From Planococcus sp. ISL-110 (GTDB lineage Bacteria > Bacillota > Bacilli > Bacillales_A > Planococcaceae), in NCBI RefSeq assembly GCF_018613575.1, contig NZ_JAGGPX010000013.1:1-64000 (forward strand): a stretch of DNA of 64,000 bases, in the 5' to 3' direction. The notes under the pieces were generated by a model, which did not search any database, had not been told where the DNA came from, and worked only from the letters and a program-made list of their open reading frames with translations. The position numbers and the translations under genes were made by a program. Every line of letters begins with the position of its first letter. Positions within the stretch are counted from its first letter, which is position 1. Positions 52,110-61,124 of the stretch are shown piece by piece.

Positions 52110-52390
52110 TAAAAAAGTACTATAAAGATCGCTTCGGCGCTTTGGACAAGGCTTTCACAATAAGCCGAAAAAACCACTCGTCTTATTGTTTCACCTGTTC
52201 CTGAGGCGCGCCGGTGCTGAGAGAAATCATTAGAGATATGGAGCAAAACAGCGAAGACTCCACGGGGAGCAGAAACGGAGTTGGCTTTCCAACTACGTTT
52301 CGACGAAGTGGCGAGACCCATTCGGGCGAATAGGCTGAGTTAGCTCGACGCAAGCCCCCAGGAAAGCGGAGCTGTTTTGCGGAATATCTA
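52110..52390. repeat. Long GC-rich intergenic repeat element
   Basis: A 280-base noncoding interval with GCGAAGACTCC, GCGAGACCC, CGCAAGCCCCC and GAAAGCGGAGCTGTTTTGCGG in the order seen in dispersed Bacillales intergenic repeats. It separates dioxygenase copy 2 from the tusA gene. Its right end recurs at 18177-18203. Confidence 0.7.
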
Positions 52391-52434
52391 TTATTAGCTC
52401 AATCAAACTACACAAACCCAAAGGAGAGATTTTG

Positions 52435-52662
52435 ATGAACGCAGATAAAATACTAGACGCAAAAGGCTTGGCTTGTCCAATGCCAATCGTAAAAACACGT
52501 AAAGAAATGAAAGAACTGGTTTCTGGCCAGGTATTGCAGATTCTTGCTACCGATAAAGGGGCGAAAGCTGACCTGACTGCCTGGGCAAAATCAGGCGGCC
52601 ATGAGCTGTTGGATTCACAAGAAGAAGGCGACGTGCTGAAGTTCTGGATTCAAAAGGGCTAA
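52435..52662 (+). CDS. TusA-family sulfur carrier
   Basis: A 75-residue single-domain TusA with the cysteine in GLACPMPIVKTRKEM, much like the TusA half of the fusion upstream. It carries persulfide sulfur between rhodanese, DsrE and targets. AAGGAGAG 6 bases before ATG at 52435 sets the start. A terminator follows. Confidence 0.95.
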   Translation: MNADKILDAKGLACPMPIVKTRKEMKELVSGQVLQILATDKGAKADLTAWAKSGGHELLDSQEEGDVLKFWIQKG

Positions 52663-52666
52663 AGAG

Positions 52667-52696
52667 TGAAGGGCATCGTCTGATGTCCTTTTCTTT
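52667..52696 (+). terminator. Terminator of the sulfur cluster
   Basis: GAAGGGCATC and GATGTCCTTTTC stem with one G-T pair and a 4-base loop, then a T-rich run. Confidence 0.8.
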
Positions 52697-52861
52697 TTAC
52701 TTTTTTATTATCACAACGGTTGAGAAAGCAAGGTAATGGGATGGCGGGAGCAGCAATAGCGTTTTCCTCCTGCACAATGGGCGTTGGCGTTTTTTTGCGA
52801 ATGTCTGTAACTGTATAATCTTGCATTCTGAACGCCGCTTGTTCAAAAGGGGGAAACAGTT

Positions 52862-54541
52862 TTGTTGAAAAAATGGATTCCGGCTCTGGAGTGGATGGGC
52901 AGCTATAAGAAGTCAGACTTGAGCGGTGACCTAAATGCGGGTTTGATTGTAGCTATTATGCTTATTCCACAAGGGATGGCCTACGCGATGCTCGCCGGCT
53001 TGCCGCCGGTGATAGGGCTTTATGCCTCGACCGTGCCACTGATTATTTATGCCTTGTTCGGCACATCGAGGCAACTTGCTGTCGGACCGGTTGCGATGGT
53101 TTCTTTGCTTGTGCTTGCAGGGGTCTCGCTATTAGCGGAACCCGGAACAGATGAATATATATCACTCGTGTTATTGCTCATGCTGATGGTTGGTACCATT
53201 CAGTTTTTATTAGGGGTATTTAAATTGGGCTTTATTGTGAATTTCCTGTCCCATGCAGTCATAAGCGGATTTACCTCCGCTGCGGCGATTATCATCGGCT
53301 TAAGCCAGTTGAAGCAATTGATTGGCGTCAGCCTGGAAGCTGAAAAAAATATCTTTTTAATCCTCTCGGAAACGGTTCAAAGAGCAGCGGAAATCAATCC
53401 GGTGACACTTGCCATCGGACTCGGAAGCATTCTTTTGCTGATCGTGATGAAGAAATATGTTAAGAAAATTCCGGGACCGCTGGTGGTTGTTGTATTCAGC
53501 ATATTGGCCGTCTATTTCTTCGACTTGCAGGCGCAAGGTGTGAAAATTGTCGGTGAAGTGCCATCAGGCTTGCCATCTTTGTCGATGCCGGCATTTCAGC
53601 TGGATGCACTGATTGCTTTGCTGCCGATCGCTTTGACAATTTCATTTATCGGTTATATGGAATCGATTGCGATGGCTAAGGCGATTGCAGCGAAAGAAAA
53701 ATACAAAATCGATCCAAACCGTGAATTGGTCGGGCTTGGTCTCGCCAATGTCGGCGGTTCGTTTTTCGCAGGCTATCCTGTAACAGGAGGATTCTCACGT
53801 TCTGCTGTCAACTATCAGGCAGGGGCGAAAACACCGCTTGCAACGCTCATTACGGCATTCCTCATCATCTTGACCTTGCTGTTCTTTACAGGGGTGTTCT
53901 ACTATCTGCCGCTCGCTGTACTTGCAGCAATCATTATGGTGGCAGTTTACAGCCTCATTGATGTGAAGGAAGCGAAATACCTCTTCAAAGTCAATAAAGT
54001 GGACGGCTGGACATGGATGCTGACGTTCCTTGCAACATTATTGATCGGAATCGAGCAGGGCATCATCGTAGGGGCTATATTTTCTCTCGTGGTGTTCATT
54101 CGCCGCAGCGCTTATCCACATGTAGCGGAACTCGGCTATTTGCCGGAACAGAAAGTGTTCCGCAATACGAAGCGATACCCGGAAGCAGAAACTGATCCGG
54201 AAATCTTGATTTTCCGTGTAGATGCATCCTTGTACTTCGCCAATATGACGTTTTTGGAAGATCAATTATGTTCAAGAGTCGCGGAAAAACCCGAGACGAA
54301 ATGGGTAGTCTTTGATTTTTCAAGCATCAATTCAATCGATGCCGTAGCCGTTCACGCCCTGGAAGGACTGATGGAACAATGTCATTCCGGAAACGTGGAA
54401 ATCATCTTTGCCGGAATTAAGAATACGGTTCTGGATGTGCTGAACAAGGCGGATTGGGAGAGCAAGTATGGTGACAGAATCCATTACTTGAACGTTGACG
54501 ACGCCCTGAATTCCATCAATCAAAAGGAGGGGCGGCCATGA
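52862..54541 (+). CDS. SulP family anion transporter with STAS domain
   Basis: A 559-residue SulP/SLC26 transporter: about 12-14 helices with PQGMAYAMLAGLPPVIGLYAS and FAGYPVTGGFSRSAVN, then a cytosolic STAS domain (about 435-550) with VVFDFSSINSIDAVAVHALE. TTG start with AAAGGGGG 8 bases upstream. Because it overlaps a carbonic anhydrase gene (ATGA), bicarbonate is the most likely substrate; sulfate is the alternative in view of the sulfur cluster upstream. Confidence 0.93.
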   Translation: MLKKWIPALEWMGSYKKSDLSGDLNAGLIVAIMLIPQGMAYAMLAGLPPVIGLYASTVPLIIYALFGTSRQLAVGPVAMVSLLVLAGVSLLAEPGTDEYISLVLLLMLMVGTIQFLLGVFKLGFIVNFLSHAVISGFTSAAAIIIGLSQLKQLIGVSLEAEKNIFLILSETVQRAAEINPVTLAIGLGSILLLIVMKKYVKKIPGPLVVVVFSILAVYFFDLQAQGVKIVGEVPSGLPSLSMPAFQLDALIALLPIALTISFIGYMESIAMAKAIAAKEKYKIDPNRELVGLGLANVGGSFFAGYPVTGGFSRSAVNYQAGAKTPLATLITAFLIILTLLFFTGVFYYLPLAVLAAIIMVAVYSLIDVKEAKYLFKVNKVDGWTWMLTFLATLLIGIEQGIIVGAIFSLVVFIRRSAYPHVAELGYLPEQKVFRNTKRYPEAETDPEILIFRVDASLYFANMTFLEDQLCSRVAEKPETKWVVFDFSSINSIDAVAVHALEGLMEQCHSGNVEIIFAGIKNTVLDVLNKADWESKYGDRIHYLNVDDALNSINQKEGRP

Positions 54542-55095
54542 AGAGCTTCGCGCTGAAAAAGCAGAACGAGGAATTTATCCAAAAGATCAAAGAACACAAT
54601 CCGGATTATTTTGATGAACTGCAAAAAGGGCAGACGCCTGAATATTTTTTGTTGTCCTGCAGCGATTCGCGCGTCAGCCCGTCCATCATTATGCAGATGC
54701 CGCTTGGGCATATGTTCGTCCACCGCAATATCGCAAACCAGGTAGTAGCGGAAGACGAAAGCTTCTCTGCCAGTCTGTTTTATGCGATCAAGCATTTAAA
54801 CGTCAAAAAGCTTGTCGTTAAAGGACATACTGGCTGCGGCGGCGTCAAAGCGGCTTGGGAAGGAAACGAAGATCCTGAGTTGCAAAAATGGCTTGGCCAT
54901 ATACGGGGGAGTTTGCCGGAAAATAGGGGTGAGGCAGAACCGAGTCTCAATGAACTGGCCAAGTTGAATGTTCTTAGCCAAGTGGAGAAATTGCTCAAGC
55001 ATCCGGTATATCAACAACTTGGAGAAGGTGTTGAGGTATCGGGCTGCATTTTTCATGTGGAAACCGGAGAATTGGAGCAAATTTATCCTTTATAA
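54538..55095 (+). CDS. Beta-class carbonic anhydrase
   Basis: A 185-residue beta carbonic anhydrase. Zinc ligands and the Asp-Arg dyad are visible as SCSDSR and GHTGCGG (Cys, Asp, Arg, then His and Cys). It interconverts CO2 and bicarbonate next to the SulP transporter, with which it is translationally coupled. This pairing is a known SulP-CA arrangement for inorganic carbon uptake. Confidence 0.96.
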   Translation: MKSFALKKQNEEFIQKIKEHNPDYFDELQKGQTPEYFLLSCSDSRVSPSIIMQMPLGHMFVHRNIANQVVAEDESFSASLFYAIKHLNVKKLVVKGHTGCGGVKAAWEGNEDPELQKWLGHIRGSLPENRGEAEPSLNELAKLNVLSQVEKLLKHPVYQQLGEGVEVSGCIFHVETGELEQIYPL

Positions 55096-55594
55096 GATCT
55101 TATTTTCAGAAATCAGTCCTTTTTCTTTGCGAAGAGAAAGCGGCTGGTTTTTTTCGTTCAGTCCAAGCCCCAATGCACGTTTTTCTTTTGTGCCAATTAT
55201 GCTTGTAGTACTGAAAATCCCAATGCGTATGATCATTGCGGATCAATTCTTTATGGTCCTGGAGCAATCAAGATTGTGGCAAGGATCATCGCCGCTAGAT
55301 CAGAAAATGAACACGAAATACCGCCAGTGGATTTTAACGTTGTTGATTTTAGGAACGGCCATTAAAAATAGGTGATGAATCATTGACAATTCTTCTATTT
55401 TATTGACTTTAAATTGGTCAAAGACAAAAGTACTATGCTCATCGCCTTCTGAATTGTATATGTTCGCAAAATACTAATTTAACGAACAAATAGAGTAGGC
55501 ATATGATAAAATAAAGAGTATCAAGGTAATTATCACAAAATCTACTGAAATTAAGCAATCATTCCTTTAATTCTCTGGAAGCAGGTGTTACATA
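55096..55594. other. Intergenic region before the Fic gene
   Basis: Two hundred bases after the carbonic anhydrase carry open, weakly protein-like sequence (55229-55375, ending GTAIKNR) without a start or known family, probably decayed coding DNA. The 28-bp dyad at 55461 follows. Confidence 0.4.
55461..55488 (+). repeat. 28-bp dyad site, left copy flanking fic
   Basis: TGTTCGCAAAAT at one end and CGAACA at the other, imperfect dyad. The reverse complement of the right copy begins with the same 12 bases and ends with the same CGAACA. Confidence 0.75.
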
Positions 55595-56338
55595 GTGAAC
55601 CCATTTAATCGTGTCGACGAATTAAAAAACCAATTAGATCAACACAGACCTCTTCCGGCTGCCGCGGTGAAGAACCTGCGCGACGTGTATCGTGTCGAAT
55701 GGACGTATAACTCGAATGCCATCGAAGGAAATACCTTATCGCTGATTGAAACCAAAGTCGTCATGGAAGATGGCTTAACTATTGGCGGCAAGCGGCTGCA
55801 GGAACATTTCGAAGTTATTAATCATGCTGAAGCTATCAGCTTTATTGAGGAGCAGGTCACTCAAACTGAACCGTTGGATGAGCGAACGTTAAAAACGATT
55901 CATCACTTGATTTTAAAGAACATCGACGATGAAAATGCAGGTACTTATCGCTCCATCAACGTACGGATCTCCGGTAGCCAGCATGAACCGCCGCATTTTC
56001 TGCAGGTGGCAAATGAAATGCAAGAGCTTTTCGCCTGGTATGACCAAGAAAAGAACCAAATGCATCCGGTGGAGCTGGCCGCATTGTTTCATTTTAAGTT
56101 CGTTTATATTCACCCATTCGCAGATGGCAATGGCCGAACCGCGAGATTGTTAATGAATTTGATCTTAATGGGTCATGGCTTCCCTCCTGCTATCGTCAAA
56201 GCGGAAAACATTCAGCGCTTAACGTATTATGAAACGTTGGAAACAGCGAGCATACAAGGGAATACGCAGCCTTTCGTTGAGTTGATTGCCCAATGCGTGG
56301 AAGAAAGCTTATCCACGTATTTAAAAGCGGTTTTATAA
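55595..56338 (+). CDS. Fic family protein (class II, self-inhibited)
   Basis: A 247-residue Fic protein, probably an AMP-transferase acting on protein side chains. The catalytic loop HPFADGNGRTARLL matches HPFx[D/E]GNGRxxR. An N-terminal inhibitory-helix motif SNAIEGN fits [S/T]xxxE[G/N], so it is of the class with an internal brake. The GTG start has GCAGGTG upstream. No antitoxin gene is adjacent, in agreement with self-inhibition. Matching 28-bp sites lie 107 bases before and 53 bases after it. Confidence 0.92.
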   Translation: MNPFNRVDELKNQLDQHRPLPAAAVKNLRDVYRVEWTYNSNAIEGNTLSLIETKVVMEDGLTIGGKRLQEHFEVINHAEAISFIEEQVTQTEPLDERTLKTIHHLILKNIDDENAGTYRSINVRISGSQHEPPHFLQVANEMQELFAWYDQEKNQMHPVELAALFHFKFVYIHPFADGNGRTARLLMNLILMGHGFPPAIVKAENIQRLTYYETLETASIQGNTQPFVELIAQCVEESLSTYLKAVL

Positions 56339-56390
56339 AAGTAAGATTTAACTTACTCATTTTCTAGGAAAAGTACTTTCCACCTCTATA

Positions 56391-56418
56391 TGTTCGCTTA
56401 AATTACATTTTGCGAACA
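56391..56418 (+). repeat. 28-bp dyad site, right copy flanking fic
   Basis: TGTTCGCTTAAATT then ACATTTTGCGAACA, inverted relative to the left copy. Each copy is itself palindromic at the ends (TGTTCGC/GCGAACA here; TGTTCG/CGAACA in the left copy). Confidence 0.75.
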
Positions 56419-56514
56419 ATTAAATTTTAAGAAGAAAATAGTCCTTCTCTATTAAGTGGCCTACAATACTTCTAAAACTTTACTGGTTGGTTTTAAGAAG
56501 TAGGACTACGGCAA

Positions 56515-56675
56515 TAGAAGTGATTGTGCAGCATTATGCATGGATTCCGTTGGTGCTGGTGGGTTTGGAAGGGTTGCTTGTGGCTCCCGGCGCGCTTGTC
56601 GACACCAATGAAATTTCCGCCTTGCCTTTTTTAGACTGACCGGATACAAGCAAACAATTGCTATGAATAAGAAGT
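56515..56675 (+). pseudogene. Remnant of a second Bcr-type MFS transporter, 3' end
   Basis: One frame reads GLEGLLVAPGALVDTNEISAL, corresponding to GALVSPLVGINETSAV of the intact gene at 44-45 kb, and the DNA ending in the last codons (GGATACAAGCAAACAATTG) is nearly the same as the intact gene's end. The 5' part is gone. Confidence 0.75.
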
Positions 56676-56718
56676 GATGAATATTCAAGTAGGCTGAAGT
56701 ATGCATTTTGCTGAATCG

Positions 56719-56760
56719 AAACAAGAGCGGGAAGAAAATTCTTCCCGCTCTTGTTTTTTT
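56719..56760 (+). terminator. Duplicated copy of the MFS terminator
   Basis: ACAAGAGCGGGAAG and its complement around a short AT loop, nearly identical to 45346-45389, plus matching DNA before it (TGATGAATATTCAAGT). Confidence 0.9.
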
Positions 56761-56860
56761 ATTTCCTGCCACTTTAATCGATATTTTTCGTGAGATCATT
56801 CTATTTTTTCAGGAAATAAGAATTTCTCAATCTATTTTCAATTCTTGACGAAGATCAAGT

Positions 56861-57030
56861 ATGGGCTGGTTTTGTGGCAGTGATTTGCATGAGCATCAAG
56901 AAAGACCGGTATTTGTCCCTACTGAAAAAGAAGACCAACTAACTGGTCAAGTAGCATCCCTTATCATGGGACACGAATTTGCGGGTGTTATTGAAAAAGT
57001 AGGAGCACAAGCAACCAAGTTTAAAGTAGG
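56861..57030 (+). pseudogene. Fragment of a zinc-dependent butanediol/alcohol dehydrogenase
   Basis: About 56 residues including CGSDLHEHQERPVF and MGHEFAGVIEKVG, the N-terminal zinc-site region of (R,R)-butanediol dehydrogenase-like enzymes. Similarity stops at KFKVGG and the rest of the enzyme is absent. Confidence 0.7.
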
Positions 57031-57201
57031 AGGAACGGTTTTACCGAGACTGCCGGAACGATTCCATCTAAGCCCAAGAGCTTCATTGCCGCAGGCGGCG
57101 ACGGTCTCTTTTTCCTGTCCTGACGTTTAATGCTGAACGGCTGGAGGTATGGAGCAAGAGATAAGGGCTTATGCCTAAATTTTTGAAAGCGAGGGATGTC
57201 C

Positions 57202-58803
57202 ATGTTTGACAGGACAGCAGGGGACCACGCCATTGAGTTGCTGAAAGCCTGGAAAGTCGACCACATCTATGGAATGCCTGGAGACTCCATCAATGAATTT
57301 ATGGAAGAACTGCGAAAAGAAGAAGCGATCCGCTTTATCCAGATTCGCCACGAAGAAACCGGAGCGCTTGCGGCAGCCGCCTATTCCAAATTGACCGGCA
57401 AGATCGGTGTTTGTTTGTCGATTGCCGGTCCTGGAGCGGTGCATCTGCAGAACGGTCTGTACGATGCGAAAAAAGACAAAACACCGGTACTGGCGATCGT
57501 CGGTCAGGTCAGCAGCGAGCTGGTCGGCACGGACAGCTTCCAGGAGCTGAAAATGGAGTCGTTGTTCGAAGAAGCGACGGTCTACAACCGACGCGTCCAG
57601 AAAGCGGAACAGCTGCCGGATATGCTGAACCAGGCCATCCGGACGGCGTATGCCGAATCAGGGCCGGCAGTGCTGATCGTTTCCGATGATTTGTTCGGTA
57701 CCAAGATCAAGCGCGACAAAGCACTGACTTCCCCCGCTTATGTCAAACCGAACATCCGGGCGGGAGAAGAAGGCTTGCAGTCGGCGTTGAAATTGTTGCA
57801 GGCTGCGAAAAAACCGGTGATCCTAGCCGGCAAAGGCGCAGCAGGTGGGACGGCCGAGGTGCTTGCATTTGCGGAAAAATTGAAAGCGCCACTTATCGCG
57901 TCCTTCCCGGCGAAAGGCATCATTCCGGACAACCATCCGCATAACCTTGGGCAATTGGGGCAGCTTGGCACCGATACGGCGGAACAGGCCATGAAAGAAG
58001 CTGATTTGTTGATCTTGGCGGGCACCTCGTTTCCTTACCGGGAGTATTTGCCAAAAGACGCACCGGCCATTCAAATTGATGTCGATCCGAAAGTCATCGG
58101 CAAGTATTATCCGGTACTGGTGGGAGTGGTCGGAGAGCTGGTACCGGCCGCCGCCTGGCTGACTGGACATTTAGGGAATAAGGAAGATAGCTTCCTTTTG
58201 AAGTATCAAGAAAAACGCGCAGTGTGGCAGGAAACGCTACAAAAAGATATGGCAAAAGAAACAGAACGTCTGCAGCCGCAGCACGTCATCGCGGAAGTGC
58301 AAATTATTTTGGAGCGGGATGCAGTTGTGTCGCTTGATGTAGGCAGCGTGACTTTGTGGGCGGCGCGTTACCTGCAGCTGACCGAGCAACAGCTCGTCGT
58401 ATCGGCGTGGCTCGGCACCATGGGTTGCGGATTGCCGGGGGCGATTGCCGGGAAACTGGCATATCCGGACAAGCAGGTGGTGTCGCTGCTCGGCGATGGT
58501 GGCTTTTCCATGGGCATGCAGGACTTTGTTACGGCCGTCAAATACGATTTGCCGATGATCCTGGTGGTGTTCAACAACCAAAAAATTCAGCTCATTGAAC
58601 ACGAGCAGGAAGAAATGGGCAACAAAGCGACCGAAACCGATTTGGCGAACATCGACTTTGCGGCATTTGCACAGGCTTGCGGCGGGGAAGGTTATACTGC
58701 GAAGACCCGCAGCGAGTTGAGAGATGCGCTGGCAACAGCCAAGCTTAGCCGGAAACCGGTGGTCATCGACGCTTATGTGGAAGACAGCGCGCCGCCTTCT
58801 TGA
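57202..58803 (+). CDS. Pyruvate oxidase (thiamine-pyrophosphate enzyme, YdaP/SpxB-like)
   Basis: A 533-residue ThDP-dependent enzyme of the pyruvate oxidase/dehydrogenase-type group. The N-terminal PYR domain has GDSINEFMEEL and RHEETGALAAAAYSKLTG (catalytic Glu), and the ThDP-binding GDGGFSMGMQDF is near residue 430. It would oxidise pyruvate to acetyl phosphate or acetate, giving H2O2 with O2 if it is of the oxidase kind. GAGGG favours the second ATG (57202). A similar B. subtilis protein is YdaP. Confidence 0.87.
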   Translation: MFDRTAGDHAIELLKAWKVDHIYGMPGDSINEFMEELRKEEAIRFIQIRHEETGALAAAAYSKLTGKIGVCLSIAGPGAVHLQNGLYDAKKDKTPVLAIVGQVSSELVGTDSFQELKMESLFEEATVYNRRVQKAEQLPDMLNQAIRTAYAESGPAVLIVSDDLFGTKIKRDKALTSPAYVKPNIRAGEEGLQSALKLLQAAKKPVILAGKGAAGGTAEVLAFAEKLKAPLIASFPAKGIIPDNHPHNLGQLGQLGTDTAEQAMKEADLLILAGTSFPYREYLPKDAPAIQIDVDPKVIGKYYPVLVGVVGELVPAAAWLTGHLGNKEDSFLLKYQEKRAVWQETLQKDMAKETERLQPQHVIAEVQIILERDAVVSLDVGSVTLWAARYLQLTEQQLVVSAWLGTMGCGLPGAIAGKLAYPDKQVVSLLGDGGFSMGMQDFVTAVKYDLPMILVVFNNQKIQLIEHEQEEMGNKATETDLANIDFAAFAQACGGEGYTAKTRSELRDALATAKLSRKPVVIDAYVEDSAPPS

Positions 58804-58809
58804 AAAAAT

Positions 58810-58857
58810 ACCACACAAAAAGACGACCGAATTTCTATGGTCGTCTTTTTGTGTGGT
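58810..58857. terminator. Bidirectional terminator
   Basis: ACCACACAAAAAGACGACC and its exact complement (19-base arms, 10-base loop) between convergent genes. Confidence 0.95.
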
Positions 58858-58860
58858 TGG

Positions 58861-60963
58861 TCATTTCGTGAATCGCGTGGACAGGTCATGCAGTTCAGCC
58901 GGCAGCGGGCGGCCGAAGTAATAGCCCTGGCCTTCATTGCATTGTTCCTCTTGCAGGAAAGCCAATTGCGTGTGGTCTTCAATGCCTTCTGCTACGACGG
59001 TCATGTTCAATCGATGCGCCAGGGAAATGATGGTGGCGGTGATGGCTTTGCCGTTTAGGTCCCTGCTGATATCTTCTATAAAGCTGCGGTCGATTTTCAC
59101 CCGGTCAAAGGAAAATTGGCGCAAATAGCTGAGAGACGTGTACCCGGTGCCGAAATCGTCAATGGACATGGAGATGCCCAGCTCTTTCAAGCTCTGCAGA
59201 CTGCATTTAAGCAGGTCTGTGTCCACCAGCAAAATACTCTCGGTCACTTCCAGTTCCAGCCACTTGGCGCTCAGACCGGTTTCTTCCAGAATGGCCTTGA
59301 CCGTTTGGACGAAATTGGGCTGCTGCAGCTGGATGGTTGAAATATTGACACAGATTTTAATGGGCGGATATCCCTCGTCCTGCCAGGCTTGATTCTGTGT
59401 ACAGGCAGTGTGCAGGACCCACCGGCCAATGGGGACGATTTGTCCGGTTTCCTCGGACACCGGAATAAAGCAATCGGGCGGCACCAAGCCCATTTCTGGA
59501 TGATTCCAGCGGATCAAGGCTTCCATGGCACTCAGCTGGCCGCTCCTCAAATCGATGATGGGCTGATAATGCAGCACCATTTCCTGTTTCGTGAGGGCTG
59601 ACTTCAACTCTCGTTCGATGGTCAGCCGATAAGCAGACTGTTGATCCAGTTCTTCGGAATACACCGTGTACTGATGGGTCTTGTATTTTTTGGTATAGTA
59701 CATCGCAGCGTCCGCTTTCTTGATCAGCGCTTCGACGGTTTCTTGCGGTCCGATGCTGAAAGCGATGCCGACGCTAGCCGAGATGGAGACGGAATGGCCC
59801 AGTGCCTCAAAAGGTTTGGCCAGGGATTCATGGAGTTGTTCCGCTAGCTGGAAAACCTGTTGCTGATCGAGGTTCGGCAACAGCACCGCGAATTCATCGC
59901 CTGCAAACCGTCCCACGGTGTCACTCCCGTCGACACTGTCCAAAAGCCGTTGTGCGATCCCTTTTAAAAATTCATCCCCAAACTGGTGGCCGAACGAATC
60001 ATTGATGAATTTAAAGCGATCCAGGTTCAACGACAGTACTGCCGGTTGGAGTTTGTCGCATTCAGTGCTTTCGATCGCCTGTTTTAACCGGTCTTCAAAT
60101 AATTTGCGGTTCGGCAGCCGTGTCAGCGGATCGAAAAACACCAGCCCTTCCATCAATTTTTTGTAGTTGATTTCATCCGTGATATCTTTGGCGATGCCAT
60201 AGGCGCCAATGATGCTTCCGCCTGCTTTCATCGGGAAATTGGTGACCAGCAGATTCCGCTTTTCTCCATCTTTTCGGATAATGGCGATTTCATAGGTTTG
60301 GGCAATGCCGTTCAACGCATTGCTGAAGTGAAGCAGGGCAGTAGGCAGATCTTCTGAAACAATCAAAGGCGTGAACGTTAATTGAAGAATTTCCGCAGTT
60401 GAATAGCCGGACAGCGTTTCGCATCCTGGATTGGCCGTTTTAAATTGCCCGTCGGTATCGAACGTGAATACAGCATCCGGATTGTAGGTGAAAAGGGAAT
60501 TCAGCCGTTCTTCATTTTCTTTTACCAGCAGATTGGCGGTTACTTCTGCGGTAATGTCAATAACGGTTCCAAACAGGACAGTTTTGCCTTGCCATTGTTT
60601 TCTGGATGAATGGATTTCAACATGGCGCAGCTGTCTGTCGCTTCTAAACACCCTGACACGGTAGCGTGCATAGGCACCCTCAATGTTGGAGTCGTTTACA
60701 ATTCGGGCCTGAATGATGGTCAGGTCTTCCGGATGAATTAAGGTATCCAGGGTGACGCGGCCACTTAGCAGTTCTTCTTCGCTGTAACCCACCAGTTCAC
60801 AAAACTGCTGATTCACATAGGAATAAGCCCAACCGTTCAGTATGTACATGCTGACAGGTGCCTGCTGGATCATTCCATCAAAAAGGTCTTTGTACAGCAA
60901 GTCAGTTGAAGAGGACAGTTCTTTAATTGTGGAGGTTTTCCTGTGGTGTTTGTCATTTTTCAC
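58861..60963 (-). CDS. PAS-PAS-GGDEF-EAL cyclic-di-GMP signalling protein
   Basis: A 700-residue soluble protein. Two PAS sensor domains (about 30-135 and 145-265), a GGDEF domain (about 270-430) with GRFAGDEFAVLL, and an EAL domain (about 440-690) with EALIRWNH and DDFGTGYTSLSYL. The active GGDEF site reads AGDEF, so cyclase activity may be kept or reduced, while the EAL residues look complete, which suggests it mainly degrades c-di-GMP. The start is GTG with GGGAGGA upstream. Confidence 0.92.
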   Translation of the reverse strand: MKNDKHHRKTSTIKELSSSTDLLYKDLFDGMIQQAPVSMYILNGWAYSYVNQQFCELVGYSEEELLSGRVTLDTLIHPEDLTIIQARIVNDSNIEGAYARYRVRVFRSDRQLRHVEIHSSRKQWQGKTVLFGTVIDITAEVTANLLVKENEERLNSLFTYNPDAVFTFDTDGQFKTANPGCETLSGYSTAEILQLTFTPLIVSEDLPTALLHFSNALNGIAQTYEIAIIRKDGEKRNLLVTNFPMKAGGSIIGAYGIAKDITDEINYKKLMEGLVFFDPLTRLPNRKLFEDRLKQAIESTECDKLQPAVLSLNLDRFKFINDSFGHQFGDEFLKGIAQRLLDSVDGSDTVGRFAGDEFAVLLPNLDQQQVFQLAEQLHESLAKPFEALGHSVSISASVGIAFSIGPQETVEALIKKADAAMYYTKKYKTHQYTVYSEELDQQSAYRLTIERELKSALTKQEMVLHYQPIIDLRSGQLSAMEALIRWNHPEMGLVPPDCFIPVSEETGQIVPIGRWVLHTACTQNQAWQDEGYPPIKICVNISTIQLQQPNFVQTVKAILEETGLSAKWLELEVTESILLVDTDLLKCSLQSLKELGISMSIDDFGTGYTSLSYLRQFSFDRVKIDRSFIEDISRDLNGKAITATIISLAHRLNMTVVAEGIEDHTQLAFLQEEQCNEGQGYYFGRPLPAELHDLSTRFTK

Positions 60964-61124
60964 TAATCTGGTCCTCCCGGTGACTTCAACTGCTGGTTGG
61001 CAGTTGGATAAATACGTGCCGTTCTTTACAACAATATGCTTTCTTGTTATGTATGATAGAGTATTTTCCTAACTAATGCCATTTATATTTTAATTTAACA
61101 AATAAATATTTTCGCAATCGGAAT

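Noticed and set aside
55461-55488. SOS (LexA) box before fic.
   Set aside because: The Bacillales box is CGAAC-N4-GTTCG; here the half-sites are in the opposite order and 16 or more bases apart.
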